From: VAZQ01 sp963827585
Lineage (GTDB): Bacteria; Pseudomonadota; Alphaproteobacteria; Rhizobiales; Xanthobacteraceae
Reading direction: 5' to 3'
Assembly: GCA_963827585.1 (NCBI GenBank)
Contig: CAWHCK010000059.1
Span: 124,001-188,000 of the forward strand
Length of the DNA stretch: 64,000 nucleotides
The position numbers were made by a program, and so were the translations under genes. Positions 26,863-35,750 of this stretch are shown here, in pieces (within the stretch, counting starts at the first letter, position 1; every line of letters begins with the position of its first letter). The notes under the pieces were generated by a model, which searched no databases, had not been told where the DNA came from, and saw nothing but the letters and a program-made list of their open reading frames with translations.

Positions 26863-27198
26863 AGGCGATGTGTCACCGGTGGCATCCCGCTGCCGCAGGT
26901 CGCGGACACGAGAACGTCCTAGGTGCGCAAGGCTAAGATGAAATTAATTCCTACTTTCTTGCAGTAATGCGACAAATATTTTCTCGTTGACGCCATTAAC
27001 AGGGCTTTCTAGGAATAAATATAGCGCCGATTTGAGCAAGCAGCTTGCGGGCGCTTAACAAATGCAGCTAAAGCGCGGGGCCCGCCCCCTCGCCAGGCTG
27101 ACGGCGGGCAAGATCACCCGCCTTCATCGATCGGACCTTGCCGCGAGCGAACACGGCTAGGGTCGACATGGCTGAGCGCTAAACGATTGGAGGTCGTC
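26863..27198. other. Intergenic region, AT-richer, no gene seen
   Basis: Divergent spacer between glnD and the sulfonate-binding-protein gene. Bases ~26930-27060 are noticeably AT-richer than the surroundings and contain a small perfect palindrome GCAAGC-A-GCTTGC (27036-27048). No ORF or RNA gene is recognised; presumably holds the promoters for both directions. Confidence 0.4.
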
Positions 27199-28183
27199 AT
27201 GACCGCAGTTTCTCGCCGTTCGCTGTTCGCCGCCGCACTTGCAGCCGGGCTTCTTCCGGGCGCGAGCCTGCGTCGCCGCCGACAAGCCCAAGGAAATCTA
27301 CGTCGACTGGGCGACCTACAATCCCGTGTCGATGCTGCTCAAGGACAAGGGATTCCTGGAAAAGGAATTCGCCAAGGACGGCATCAAGGTCGTTTGGGTG
27401 AAGACGGTCTCGTCCAGCAATGCGTTGCAGTTCCTCAATGCCGCGATCGATCAACTTCGGTTCGACCGCCGGCTCGGCCGCGCTCGTGGCCAAGATCAAC
27501 GGCAATCCGATCAAATCGGTCTACGTCTATTCGCGCGCCGGAATGGACCGCGCTGGTCACCGGCAAGGACAGCAAGATCACCAAGGTCGAGGACCTCAAG
27601 GGCAAGAAGGTCGCGATGGTGCGCGGCACCGATCCGCATATCTTCACGGTCCGCGCGCTGCTCGCTGCCGGGCTCACCGACAAGGATGTCACGCCCGTCC
27701 TGGTGCAGCAGCACGCGGATGGCGGCACTGCGCTGCTGCGCGGCGACGTGGATGCCTGGGCCGGCCTCGACCCGATGATGGCGCAGCACGAGGTCAAGGA
27801 CGGCGCCCGGCTGTTCTTCCGCAAGCCCGAGGCCAACACCTGGGGCATCCTCAATGTGCGCGAGGAGTTCGCCAAGGATCATCCCGACGTCGTGCGGCGC
27901 GTGATCCTCGGCTTATGAGGAGGCCCGCAAGTATTCGCTCGCCAATTACGACGAGCTGAAAAAGACCTTCATCGCGGTCACCAACCTGGAAGGCGCGGTC
28001 GTCGACAAGCAGCTCAAGGAGCGCACCGAGCTCACCCACAACAAGGTCGGCCCGGCGCAACGGGAATCGATCCTCGAAGCCGGTCTTGCGCTGCAGAAGG
28101 CGGGCGTGGTCGGCGCCAATGTGGACGTCAAGAAGGCGGTCGACGACCTCATCGACGACCGCTACGTGACGGTGACGAACTAG
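27199..28183 (+). pseudogene. Sulfonate/taurine-type ABC substrate-binding protein, four frame breaks
   Basis: SsuA-like aliphatic-sulfonate binding protein of ~320 aa spread over three frames. ATG 27199 (TTGGAGG upstream) opens a signal peptide; homology resumes in another frame with ADKPKEIYVDWATYNPVS, then FGSTAGSAALVAKINGNPI, then TALVTGKDSKITKVEDLKGK, and finally EEARKYSLANYDELKK to the stop at 28181-28183. The breaks are near 27268, 27451, 27535 and 27914; each is mended by removing one base. It precedes the permease and ATPase genes of the same importer. Either a decayed gene or a locally error-rich assembly; the coding sequence is otherwise well conserved, which favours errors. Confidence 0.8.
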
Positions 28184-28207
28184 CTGGTGGCGTCAGGGGC
28201 TTGATCC

Positions 28208-28346
28208 GCATCCTGAGGTGCCCGCGTCTTCGCGGGCCTCGAAGGATGACGGGCACAGTTCGGGCCGTCGCCCTTCGAGGCTCGCCGCGCAGCCAAGCTT
28301 GCGCAGGCTGCGTAAACTAGCCTGTGGGCGAGCACTCAGGGTGACG
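28208..28346. repeat. Palindromic intergenic repeat, family A (copy 1)
   Basis: Begins GCATCCTGAGGTGCCCGCG and ends CACTCAGGGTGACGG. Outer arms pair, and inner blocks CCTCGAAGGATGA and CCCTTCGAGGCTCGC pair with each other. A closely similar element is at 56272-56434. It lies between the binding-protein gene and the permease gene. Confidence 0.75.
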
Positions 28347-28387
28347 GCGCCAAATTTCGGCACGCTGTTGCATTCTGCGGTTCGCTT

Positions 28388-29224
28388 ATGTCTCTTGTCT
28401 CCATGACCGCGAGCGTCGAGCAAGCCGGGGCGGCACCGGCGGCGTCGAATGCAAGAAGGGTGCGCCTGCTGCGGCCCGCGCTCGGCTTCCTGCTGCCGGT
28501 CGCGCTGGCGGTGTTCTGGGAAATTGCCGTCTACATGGGCCTGTCCAACGGACGCCTGGTGCCGCCGCCGTCGGTGATCTGGAATACCTTCGTCGACCTC
28601 GCCAAGACGGGGGAGCTGCAGAGCCACGCGCTCGCGACGCTGTCGCGCGTGGCGGCAGGATTCGTGTTCGGGGTGGTCGCCGGAACCATTTTCGGCGCCA
28701 TCACGGGCTATTCGGCGCTGACCCATCGGGTGGTCGATCCGACGCTGCAGGCGCTGCGCTCCATCCCTTCCATCGCCTGGGTGCCGCTGTTCATCCTGTG
28801 GTTCGGCATCTTCGAGGCCTCCAAGATCATTCTCATCGCCGTCGGCGTCTTCTTTCCGGTCTATCTCGGCGTCATGGGGGCGGTCATGTCGGTCGATCGC
28901 AAGATCGTCGAGGTCGGCCGCGTCTTTCGCCTCTCGGGCCTTGCCATGGTGCGACGCATTCTGTTGCCGGCGGTGATGCCGGCCTATGTGATCTCGCTGC
29001 GCGCCGGGCTGGGGCTCGGCTGGATGTTCGTGGTGGCGGCGGAGTTCCTGGGCGCCTCGACCGGGCTGGGCTTTCTCCTGATCGATGGCCAGCAGCTCGG
29101 CAAGCCGGCCCAGATCGTCGCGGCGATCGTCGCCTTTGCGATCCTGGGCAAGACCACCGACTGGCTGATCGCGCTCGCTTCAGCGCCGTTCCTGCGCTGG
29201 GAAGACCGCTTCGCACGCACTTGA
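28388..29224 (+). CDS. ABC transporter permease (SsuC/TauC type)
   Basis: 278 aa, about six membrane helices, BPD_transp_1 fold. The segment GRVFRLSGLAMVRRILLPAV (~residue 177) contains the ATPase-contacting loop with the RLSG...LP pattern seen in nitrate/sulfonate/taurine permeases. It lies between the broken SsuA-like gene and the ATPase gene on the same strand. Likely imports a sulfonate, taurine or similar compound; the exact substrate is not shown. Confidence 0.9.
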   Translation: MSLVSMTASVEQAGAAPAASNARRVRLLRPALGFLLPVALAVFWEIAVYMGLSNGRLVPPPSVIWNTFVDLAKTGELQSHALATLSRVAAGFVFGVVAGTIFGAITGYSALTHRVVDPTLQALRSIPSIAWVPLFILWFGIFEASKIILIAVGVFFPVYLGVMGAVMSVDRKIVEVGRVFRLSGLAMVRRILLPAVMPAYVISLRAGLGLGWMFVVAAEFLGASTGLGFLLIDGQQLGKPAQIVAAIVAFAILGKTTDWLIALASAPFLRWEDRFART

Positions 29225-29235
29225 GGAAAACCTCG

Positions 29236-30027
29236 ATGCTGGTCCTCGATCGCGTGAGCAAGACCTATCCCAACGGGGTGCGCGCGCTCGACGGCATCTC
29301 GCTCAAGGTCGCGCCCGGCGAAATTCTCGTCGTCATCGGCGGCTCCGGCTGCGGCAAGTCGACCATGTTGCGCGCGATTTCGGGTCTCGACACGCCGAGC
29401 CAGGGCCGGGTGGTGCTCGACGGCACCGTGATCACCGCGCCGCACGAGGAGATCGGCATCATCTTCCAGGAGCCGCGGCTTCTGCCCTGGCTGCGGGTCG
29501 CCGACAATGTCGGCTTCGGCTTGGCGGACTGTCCGAGGGCGGAGCGAAGGACGCGCGTGGCGCGCGCGCTCGATCGCGTCGGGCTGACCGAGAAGGCGAG
29601 GGTCTGGCCGCGCGAGCTCTCCGGCGGCCAGGCCCAGCGCGTTGCGATCGTGCGTGCGCTGGTGCCGCGGCCGCAGGTGCTGCTTCTCGACGAGCCGTTC
29701 TCCGCGCTCGACGCCTTCACCCGGGCCGACCTGCAGGATCACCTGCTCGACCTGTGGGCGGATCTGAAGCCGACGCTGATCATCGTGACCCACGACGTCG
29801 AGGAAGCGATCGTGCTTGCCGACCGCATCATGGTGATGCGGCCGCGTCCCGGCCGGGTGTACGAGGAGATCCCGTGCGATCTGCCGCGCCCGCGCGACCG
29901 GCAGTCCGCCGCCTTCGACTTCGTCAAGCGCCGCGTGCTGGCCGCGCTCGACCGCTCCCTCGACCGCGCGGTGATCACCGACGACGGCGAGACCAAAGCC
30001 GCCGCCGGCGGCGGGCTGTGGTGGTAA
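29236..30027 (+). CDS. ABC transporter ATP-binding protein (SsuB/TauB type)
   Basis: 263 aa. Walker A GGSGCGKST, Q-loop IIFQEPRLLPWL, signature LSGGQAQRVAIVRAL, Walker B VLLLDEPFSALD and the switch His in IVTHDVEEAIVLADRI are all intact. Start ATG 29236 lies 12 bp after the permease stop; the longer frame from 28798 is a shadow of the permease. It is the ATPase of the sulfonate/taurine-type importer whose binding-protein gene is frame-disrupted. Confidence 0.92.
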   Translation: MLVLDRVSKTYPNGVRALDGISLKVAPGEILVVIGGSGCGKSTMLRAISGLDTPSQGRVVLDGTVITAPHEEIGIIFQEPRLLPWLRVADNVGFGLADCPRAERRTRVARALDRVGLTEKARVWPRELSGGQAQRVAIVRALVPRPQVLLLDEPFSALDAFTRADLQDHLLDLWADLKPTLIIVTHDVEEAIVLADRIMVMRPRPGRVYEEIPCDLPRPRDRQSAAFDFVKRRVLAALDRSLDRAVITDDGETKAAAGGGLWW

Positions 30028-30032
30028 CAGGG

Positions 30033-30112
30033 GACAGAGGTCAGACGACAGAGGACAGATGACGTCTTGCTTTTTTCCGTCGTCCGTCGTCTGTCCTCTG
30101 CCGTCTGTCATC
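30033..30112. repeat. Imperfect inverted repeat after the ABC ATPase gene
   Basis: Purine-rich GACAGAGG...GACAGATGAC (30033-30063) faces a near-complementary pyrimidine-rich block at 30079-30112 with about 17 of 20 pairs. A short T-run (30071-30076) lies between the arms. May act as a transcription terminator between the ATPase and osmC-like genes. Confidence 0.5.
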
Positions 30113-30128
30113 CGAGACCGAGGTTCCA

Positions 30129-30638
30129 ATGGACGCTACCGCGTTGCGCGCCATGCAGGCGCCGCTCAAGGATCGCTACAAGAGCGACCCCAAGTCGGCC
30201 TACATCACCTTGAAGGCCAAGGGCACGCTCGATGACGCCCACATCGCCTGCAAGGTGGAAACCGGGCGGGCGCTCGCGGTCGCCGGCCTGCATCCCGCGA
30301 CCGGGGGCTCCGGGCTCGAGCTTTGCTCCGGCGACATGCTGCTGGAGGCGCTGGTCGCCTGCGCCGGCGTGACGCTCAAGGCGGTCGCGACCGCGCTCGA
30401 CATCCCGCTCAAGTCCGGCCAGGTCTCGGCCGAAGGCGACCTCGACTTCCGCGGCACGCTCGGCGTCGCCAAGGACGCACCGGTCGGCTTCGCGCAGATC
30501 AGGCTGCGGTTCGACGTCGACACCGACGCGCCGCAGGACAAGCTCGACCAGCTGCTCAAGCTGACCGAGCGCTATTGCGTCGTCTACCAGACCATCAAGA
30601 GCGGCCCGCCGATCGAGGTGAAGCTCGCGCGCGGTTGA
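30129..30638 (+). CDS. OsmC family protein
   Basis: 169 aa. OsmC/Ohr fold proteins are cytosolic thiol-dependent hydroperoxide reductases or related. Two Cys lie close together in GLELCSGDMLLEALVACAG (~residues 60-78). The C-terminal YCVVYQTIKSGPPIEVKL is the normal family ending. Start ATG 30129. It lies downstream of the ABC importer genes, separated by an inverted repeat, so co-transcription is uncertain. Because the Cys spacing differs from classic Ohr, the peroxidase role is not certain. Confidence 0.88.
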   Translation: MDATALRAMQAPLKDRYKSDPKSAYITLKAKGTLDDAHIACKVETGRALAVAGLHPATGGSGLELCSGDMLLEALVACAGVTLKAVATALDIPLKSGQVSAEGDLDFRGTLGVAKDAPVGFAQIRLRFDVDTDAPQDKLDQLLKLTERYCVVYQTIKSGPPIEVKLARG

Positions 30639-30662
30639 TGGCTTGCCTGGGTGCACTCCAGT

Positions 30663-30699
30663 CCTGTTTTTCCTGTAAACAACAGGGAAAAAAAACAGG
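30663..30699. repeat. AT-rich hairpin
   Basis: CCTGTTTTTCCTGT (30663-30676) against ACAGGGAAAAAAAACAGG (30682-30699), an imperfect inverted repeat just downstream of the OsmC gene. Could terminate transcription in either direction. Confidence 0.5.
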
Positions 30700-30716
30700 A
30701 GCCGCGCGTCGCGCTC

Positions 30717-30835
30717 GTAGCCCGCATGGAGCCTTAAGCGCGTTCACGCGCGTCTTCGACGCGCTATGGCGGAATGCGGGGCGGTCTCGACGCGGGGAGC
30801 GAACCCGGATTTCGCTTCCGCTCCATCCGGGCTAC
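30717..30835. repeat. Palindromic intergenic repeat, family B (copy 2)
   Basis: Outer arms GTAGCCCGCATGGAG (30717-30731) and CTCCATCCGGGCTAC (30821-30835) with an inner GC-rich hairpin (AAGCGCG...CGCGCTA). Related to 6616-6722. The rest of the 354-bp spacer up to 30992 holds no recognisable gene. Confidence 0.7.
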
Positions 30836-30992
30836 GGGTCTACACAATCTCACGATGTCAAACAGCCAAGCCCCTCGTCGCGCGAGGTGAGTCGGACATT
30901 ACGCCAGATGCGTTATGTAGTCAATAGATATATTCGGTAGGTAGCCGGAAGAAGCTGACGCTGGAAGGAGGACGAGACCGCGTTCGCCCCCA

Positions 30993-32066
30993 TCACTTCG
31001 GGGCCACCGGGTCCGACTTGCCCGGCTCGGCAGCTGCCGGGTCTGACTTGCCCGGCTCGGCAGCCGCTGGGGCTGGCTTGCTCGGCTCGACAGCCGCGGG
31101 GACCGAAAGCCGGCGCTCGCGGATGACCTGGGCCCATCGGCGCGTCTGGGACTTGATCAGGGCGGCGAATTCTTCCGGCGAGCTTGCCATCGGCTCGAAC
31201 ATCTGCGGCGCCAGGAACTTCTCGTGGAAGTCCGGATCGGCCAGGCTCTTTCGAACCTCGGCATTGATCTTCATCACGATCTCGGGCGGCGTGCCGGTGG
31301 GGGCGAACAGCCCGAACCAGGTGGTGGCCTCGTAGCCGGGAACGCCGGCCTCGGCGATGGTCGGGATGTCGGCGGCAGGCCCCAATCGCTTGGTGCTGCC
31401 GATGCCGAAGATGTTGACCTGCCCGGTTCGGAACGGGGGTAATGCCAGGCTGACGCTGACCGACATCAGGTTGATGTGCCCGGCGATGACGTCGGTGAGC
31501 GCGGGGGCGGCGCCCCGATAGTGCACGGGAACGAGCCTCACGTTGGCCATGCTCTCGAACATGACCATGTTCATGTGCGGCGCGGAGCCGATGCCGGCGG
31601 TGCCGTAGGTGAGCTCGTTCGGCTTCTTTCTCGCGAACTCGATCAGCTCGCGTAGATTCTTGGCGGGCAGGGACGGATGGCCGAGCAGCGCCTGATTGAT
31701 GCGCACGAGTCCCGTGATCGGGATGAAGTCCTTGTCCTCGTCGTAGGGGAGCTTGCCCCTGGCGTAGAGGGTCGGATTGATCGTGAAGGTCCCGGCCTCC
31801 GCCACCAGCAGCGAATAGCCGTCGGGGTCGGCCTTGGCCACGGCTTGCGCGCCGACGACATGGGCGGCGCCGCCCTTGTTCTCGATCACCACCCGCTGGC
31901 CCCATGCCTCCGAGAGCCGGTGGCCGAGCGCGCGCGCCACCACGTCGGTCACGCCGCCGGCGGCAGCCGTCACCGTGAGCGTGATCGTGCGGGTGGGATA
32001 GAATTGCGCGTGAGCCGCGGTCGGGCCGGCGAGGCATGCCAGCAGGATCAACGCAAGCCGTTTCAT
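30993..32066 (-). CDS. Bug/TctC-family solute-binding protein with repeated C-terminal tail
   Basis: 357 aa, ~30 longer than the others. Signal peptide (LALILLACLAGPTAAHA), then FYPTRTITLTVTAAAGGVTD; later HYRGAAPALTDVIAGH and ADIPTIAEAGVPGYE. After the normal C-terminus (~residue 325) it carries a Pro/Ala/Lys-rich tail made of about three repeats of a ten-residue unit like PAAAEPGKSD, ending PVAPK. The DNA at ~31000-31095 is correspondingly repetitive. ATG 32066 follows AGGGAG. Orphan binding protein, no TctA/TctB nearby. The tail is unusual in the family and might link the protein to the envelope or be neutral repeat expansion. Confidence 0.9.
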   Translation of the reverse strand: MKRLALILLACLAGPTAAHAQFYPTRTITLTVTAAAGGVTDVVARALGHRLSEAWGQRVVIENKGGAAHVVGAQAVAKADPDGYSLLVAEAGTFTINPTLYARGKLPYDEDKDFIPITGLVRINQALLGHPSLPAKNLRELIEFARKKPNELTYGTAGIGSAPHMNMVMFESMANVRLVPVHYRGAAPALTDVIAGHINLMSVSVSLALPPFRTGQVNIFGIGSTKRLGPAADIPTIAEAGVPGYEATTWFGLFAPTGTPPEIVMKINAEVRKSLADPDFHEKFLAPQMFEPMASSPEEFAALIKSQTRRWAQVIRERRLSVPAAVEPSKPAPAAAEPGKSDPAAAEPGKSDPVAPK

Positions 32067-32141
32067 CGTCTCGCTCCCTTCGGACGCATTCCCCTCTGCA
32101 AGCGAAAGGCGGGTGCCACCGCGACCTCTTACCCCCCGCTG

Positions 32142-34919
32142 TCAATCCTTGGCCGCTGCTTTCGCCTTGAGCGCATAGAGCGCTTCGAGCGCGTCGCGCG
32201 GCGACATTTCGTCGGGATTGAGCGATGCCAGCGCGGCGATCACAGTAGCCGCTGCCGCATCCCGCGGCGGCGGCGAGACGGGTGGCGGCGCTGCGGCAAA
32301 TAGCGGCAGGTCGTCGAAGCCGCGCGGGGAGGCGCGATCCTCGGCTTCGAGCTTGGCGAGCACGACCTTGGCGCGCTCGATCACCGCCGCCGGCAGCCCC
32401 GCGAGCTTCGCCACCTGGATGCCGTAGCTGCGGTCGGCGGCGCCCGCCACCACCTCGTGCAGGAACACGACCTCGCCCTGCCATTCCTTCACCCGCACCG
32501 TGGCGTTGAACAGGCGCGGCAGCTTGGCCGCGAGCGCGGTGAGCTCGTGGAAGTGGGTGGCGAACAGGGCGCGGCAGCGGTTGGTCTGGTGCAGATGCTC
32601 GATGGTGGCCCAGGCGATCGAGAGGCCGTCGAAGGTCGCGGTGCCGCGGCCGATCTCGTCCAGGATGACGAGCGAACGCTCGCCCGCCTGATTGAGGATG
32701 GCCGCGGTCTCCACCATCTCGACCATGAAGGTCGAGCGCCCGCGCGCGATGTCGTCGGCCGCGCCGACGCGCGAGAACAGCCGGTCGACGGCGCCGATCC
32801 GGGCGCGGCGTGCGGGCACGAAACTGCCCATTTGCGCAAGCACCGCAATGAGCGCGTTCTGGCGCAGATAGGTCGATTTGCCCGCCATGTTCGGGCCCGT
32901 GAGCAGATAGATGCGGCCGGCCGGAGCTTGTGCGGCGAGGGCAGCGGGCGGCGACAGGTCGCAGTCGTTGGCGACGAACGGTCCGCCGTCGCCGGCCAAG
33001 GCCTGCTCCACGACGGGATGGCGTCCGCCCTCGACGATGAAATCGAGCGAGGCGTCGATCTCCGGCCGCACGTAGTTGCGCTCAACCGCCAACTGGGCGA
33101 GCGCGGCGGCGACATCGAGGATCGCCAGCGCCTCGGCGGCATCCTTGATCGCGGGGGCGGCTGCGGTGACGGCGGCGGCGAGCTGGTCGAAGGTCTCGAG
33201 CTCGATGCCGAGCGCGCGGTCGGCGGCGCTCGCGATCCTGGCCTCGAGCTCGCCCAGCTCGGTGGTGGTGAAGCGCACCTGGCCGGCGAGCGTCTGGCGA
33301 TGGATGAAGGTGGCGTTGAGCGGCGCCGACATCAGTTTGTCGCCGTGCTGCGCCGTCACCTCGACGAAATAGCCGAGCACGTTGTTGTGCCGGATCTTCA
33401 GCGCGCGCACGGCGGTCGTATCGGCGTAACGCGCTTGCAGGGCGGCGATCACGCGGCGGGATTCGTCGCGCAGCGCCCGCGCCTCGTCGAGCGCGCCGTC
33501 GTAGCCCGCGCGCACGAAGCCGCCGTCGCGCTTGAGATGGGGAAGCTCGTCGGCGAGCGCCGCCGCGAGCTCGCGCGCGAGCGCGGGATCGGGCCGGCGC
33601 AGCGCGTGCGCTGCCTGCGCAAGCTCGGCGGCAATGTCCGCGGTCTTCTCCAGCTCGGCGGCGAGGCCGGCGGCGGCGGTGATGCCGTCGCGGACGGCGG
33701 CGAGGTCGCGCGGGCCGCCGCGGCCGACCACGAGCCGCGCCAGCGCGCGGGCGAGATCGGGCGCTGCCGCAAGCCGCTCGCGCATGTCGGCGCGCGCCGC
33801 GGTCTCGCTCGCGAAAAATTCGATGGCGTCGAGGCGCCTCCCGATCGCGGCGGGATCGGTGAGCGGGGCGGCAAGTCTTTGCGCAAGGAGCCGCGAGCCC
33901 GCCGCCGTCACGCTGCGATCGACCGCCGCGAGCAGCGATCCGCGGCGCTCGCCGGCGAGCGTGCGGGTAAGCTCGAGGTTGCTGCGGGTCGCCTGGTCGA
34001 TCAGCAAGGTCGCGCCCTGCGCCTCGCGCACCGGCGGGGAGAGCGGCGGACGCTGGCCGAGCTGGGTGCGCTCCACATAGGTGGTGCAGGCGGCGGCCGC
34101 CGTGAGCTCGAGCCGCGAGAGCGCGCCGAAGCCTTCGGTGGTGGCGAGGCCGAAATAGCCGGCGAGGCGGCGCTCGGCGCTCGCGCCGTCGAACACGTCG
34201 CGGGTGAGCGGCGTCACCGCCGGCAGCGAGCGCAGATAAGGGGCAAGCTCGCCATCGCCGTAGAGTGCGTCCGACACGATGATCTCGCCCGGCTCGAGGC
34301 GGGCGATGTCGGCGGCGAGCGCGGCGCGGTCGCATTCGGCGACGCGGAATTCGCCGGTCGAGATGTCGATCCAGGCGAGCGCGAAGCGGCTCTCCTCGCC
34401 TGCGGATGCGCGCGCGCGGGCGATCGCGAGCAGGTAATTGTTCTGTCGCGCCTCGAGCAGCGTGTCCTCGGTGAGCGTGCCGGGCGTGACCAGCCGGATG
34501 ACGTCGCGCCGCACCACGCTCTTGTTGCCGCGCTTTCGCGCCTGCGCGGGGTCTTCGAGCTGCTCGCACACCGCGACGCGGTGGCCGGACGCGATCAGGC
34601 GGTGGAGATATTCGTCGGCGCGATGCACCGGCACGCCGCACATCGGGATGTCGCGGCCGAGATGCTTGCCGCGCTTGGTGAGCACGATGCCGAGCGCGCG
34701 CGCCGCCACTTCGGCGTCCTCGAAGAACAATTCGTAGAAATCGCCCATCCGGTAGAACAGCAGGCAATCCGGATTGGCGGCCTTGATCTCGATATATTGC
34801 TCCATGACCGGCGTGGTGCGGCCGACTTCGTCGGTCGCATTGGGCGCGGCGCGGCCGGCGCCCTCGGCGGGCGGGCCGGATTCGAAACCGGACGGTGTCA
34901 GCGGGCGCGGAACATCCAT
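32142..34919 (-). CDS. mutS: DNA mismatch repair protein MutS
   Basis: 925 aa. Mismatch-contact motif GDFYELFFEDA (Phe-x-Glu) near residue 59, connector/core/clamp domains, then the ATPase with Walker A GPNMAGKSTYLRQ, SRVGAADDIARGRSTFMVEM, Walker B LVILDEIGRGTATFDG and FATHFHELTAL. The C-terminal HTH region ends in AKAAAKD. A ~38-residue N-terminal extension before MEQYIEIKAANP is common in alphaproteobacteria. It recognises mispairs and recruits MutL. No strong Shine-Dalgarno precedes ATG 34919. Confidence 0.95.
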   Translation of the reverse strand: MDVPRPLTPSGFESGPPAEGAGRAAPNATDEVGRTTPVMEQYIEIKAANPDCLLFYRMGDFYELFFEDAEVAARALGIVLTKRGKHLGRDIPMCGVPVHRADEYLHRLIASGHRVAVCEQLEDPAQARKRGNKSVVRRDVIRLVTPGTLTEDTLLEARQNNYLLAIARARASAGEESRFALAWIDISTGEFRVAECDRAALAADIARLEPGEIIVSDALYGDGELAPYLRSLPAVTPLTRDVFDGASAERRLAGYFGLATTEGFGALSRLELTAAAACTTYVERTQLGQRPPLSPPVREAQGATLLIDQATRSNLELTRTLAGERRGSLLAAVDRSVTAAGSRLLAQRLAAPLTDPAAIGRRLDAIEFFASETAARADMRERLAAAPDLARALARLVVGRGGPRDLAAVRDGITAAAGLAAELEKTADIAAELAQAAHALRRPDPALARELAAALADELPHLKRDGGFVRAGYDGALDEARALRDESRRVIAALQARYADTTAVRALKIRHNNVLGYFVEVTAQHGDKLMSAPLNATFIHRQTLAGQVRFTTTELGELEARIASAADRALGIELETFDQLAAAVTAAAPAIKDAAEALAILDVAAALAQLAVERNYVRPEIDASLDFIVEGGRHPVVEQALAGDGGPFVANDCDLSPPAALAAQAPAGRIYLLTGPNMAGKSTYLRQNALIAVLAQMGSFVPARRARIGAVDRLFSRVGAADDIARGRSTFMVEMVETAAILNQAGERSLVILDEIGRGTATFDGLSIAWATIEHLHQTNRCRALFATHFHELTALAAKLPRLFNATVRVKEWQGEVVFLHEVVAGAADRSYGIQVAKLAGLPAAVIERAKVVLAKLEAEDRASPRGFDDLPLFAAAPPPVSPPPRDAAAATVIAALASLNPDEMSPRDALEALYALKAKAAAKD

Positions 34920-35021
34920 GGCGCCGCGACGCTAGCAGATGGCGCGGCGAGATTCATGCGGGGAGCGGGAGATAGCCACAGCGCTTGTTTGTGCGATGAT
35001 GGCCCGCGATCTCGGTCTGCT

Positions 35022-35044
35022 CCCTCCCCTTGAAAAGGGGAGGG
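35022..35044. repeat. Short hairpin CCCTCCCCTT / AAGGGGAGGG
   Basis: A perfect 10-bp stem with a 3-base loop, followed by GGTTGGGGTGGGG, a widespread intergenic repeat pattern. It lies downstream of the ABC_sub_bind fragments (minus strand) and upstream of mutS. Confidence 0.55.
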
Positions 35045-35104
35045 TTGGGGTGGGGATCGGATCGATTACCGGTTGGCCGAGGGCAATCCCGAACGCCTTC
35101 GCAG

Positions 35105-35182
35105 CTAATTGGTCGCGCTGGCGCGAGACGTGATCCACGCTGCCGCGCCGCCGAGCAGCGTGATGAACTCGCGCCGGTTTAT
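35105..35182 (-). pseudogene. N-terminal remnant of an ABC_sub_bind-family gene, start codon lost
   Basis: Encodes NRREFITLLGGAAAW, the very characteristic Tat-like leader of rhizobial ABC_sub_bind (PF04392) proteins, then SRASATN and a stop at 35105. The expected ATG reads ATA (35182-35180), because the ATGA overlap with the preceding gene has become ATAA. Only 25 residues remain, so this is a dead gene start. Confidence 0.65.
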
Positions 35183-35750
35183 TCGATCACCTCGTCGGCG
35201 CGGGCGAGCAGGGTCGGCGGGATTTCGAGGCCCAGCATCCGGGCGGTCTGGGCGTTGATGACGAGCTCGAACTTGGTTGACTGTTCGACCGGCATGTCTG
35301 CGTGCTTCGCGCCCTTGAGGATGGGGCCGGCATAGACGCCGACCTGACAAATCGCATCCGTCTGGCTCGCCCCGTAGCTCATAAGCCCGCCAGCTTCGGT
35401 AATTTGGCGCCCAGCATATATCGCGGGAACCCCGTAGCGTCCTGCCAAGAGTGCCAATTGCGCGCGCCGGCTGGAGAATAAGGGGCCGCTGCCGACAAAA
35501 AGGGCGTCGGGCCGCTCGCGCACAAAAGTGGCGAAAGCGGCACCGATCTCGCGGCTGGTGCTGGCGTTGATGACCTGGATTTGTAGTCCCATAGTGCGGG
35601 CAGCGGCTTCCACGTCTCTCAACGTGGCCTCGGTATTCGCAGCATTCGCGGGATTGACAAGAACAGCCACACGAGTCGCTCCAGGCACCAACTCGCACAA
35701 GAGTTCGAGGCGCTTGGCTGCCAACTCGACCGCAAAGAAATTGATCCAGG
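35179..35750 (-). pseudogene. ABC_sub_bind-family substrate-binding protein, 5'-truncated
   Basis: About 185 residues from FFAVELAAKRLELL to ARADEVIE, matching the second half of ABC_sub_bind (TrpX-like) periplasmic binding proteins (normally ~330 aa). Family blocks visible are VAVLVNPANAANTEATL, GLMSYGASQTDA and ELVINAQTARMLGLEIP. Homology stops abruptly near 35745; upstream the frame meets a stop within a few codons and the sequence is unrelated. Signal peptide and lobe 1 are missing, so a functional product is unlikely. Its stop overlaps the remnant start of the next paralogue. Confidence 0.8.

Noticed and set aside
28208..28346. Possible small RNA or riboswitch before the ABC permease
   Set aside because: The structure is explained by a dispersed palindromic repeat also found at 56272-56434; no ligand-binding riboswitch pattern seen.
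32457..35033. 858-aa open frame on the plus strand opposite mutS
   Set aside because: Antisense shadow of a high-GC gene; Arg/Gly/Glu-rich composition with no domain pattern, while mutS on the other strand is fully conserved.
35022..35044. Rho-independent terminator for mutS
   Set aside because: It is on the upstream side of mutS (minus strand), lacks a T-run and matches a common dispersed repeat.
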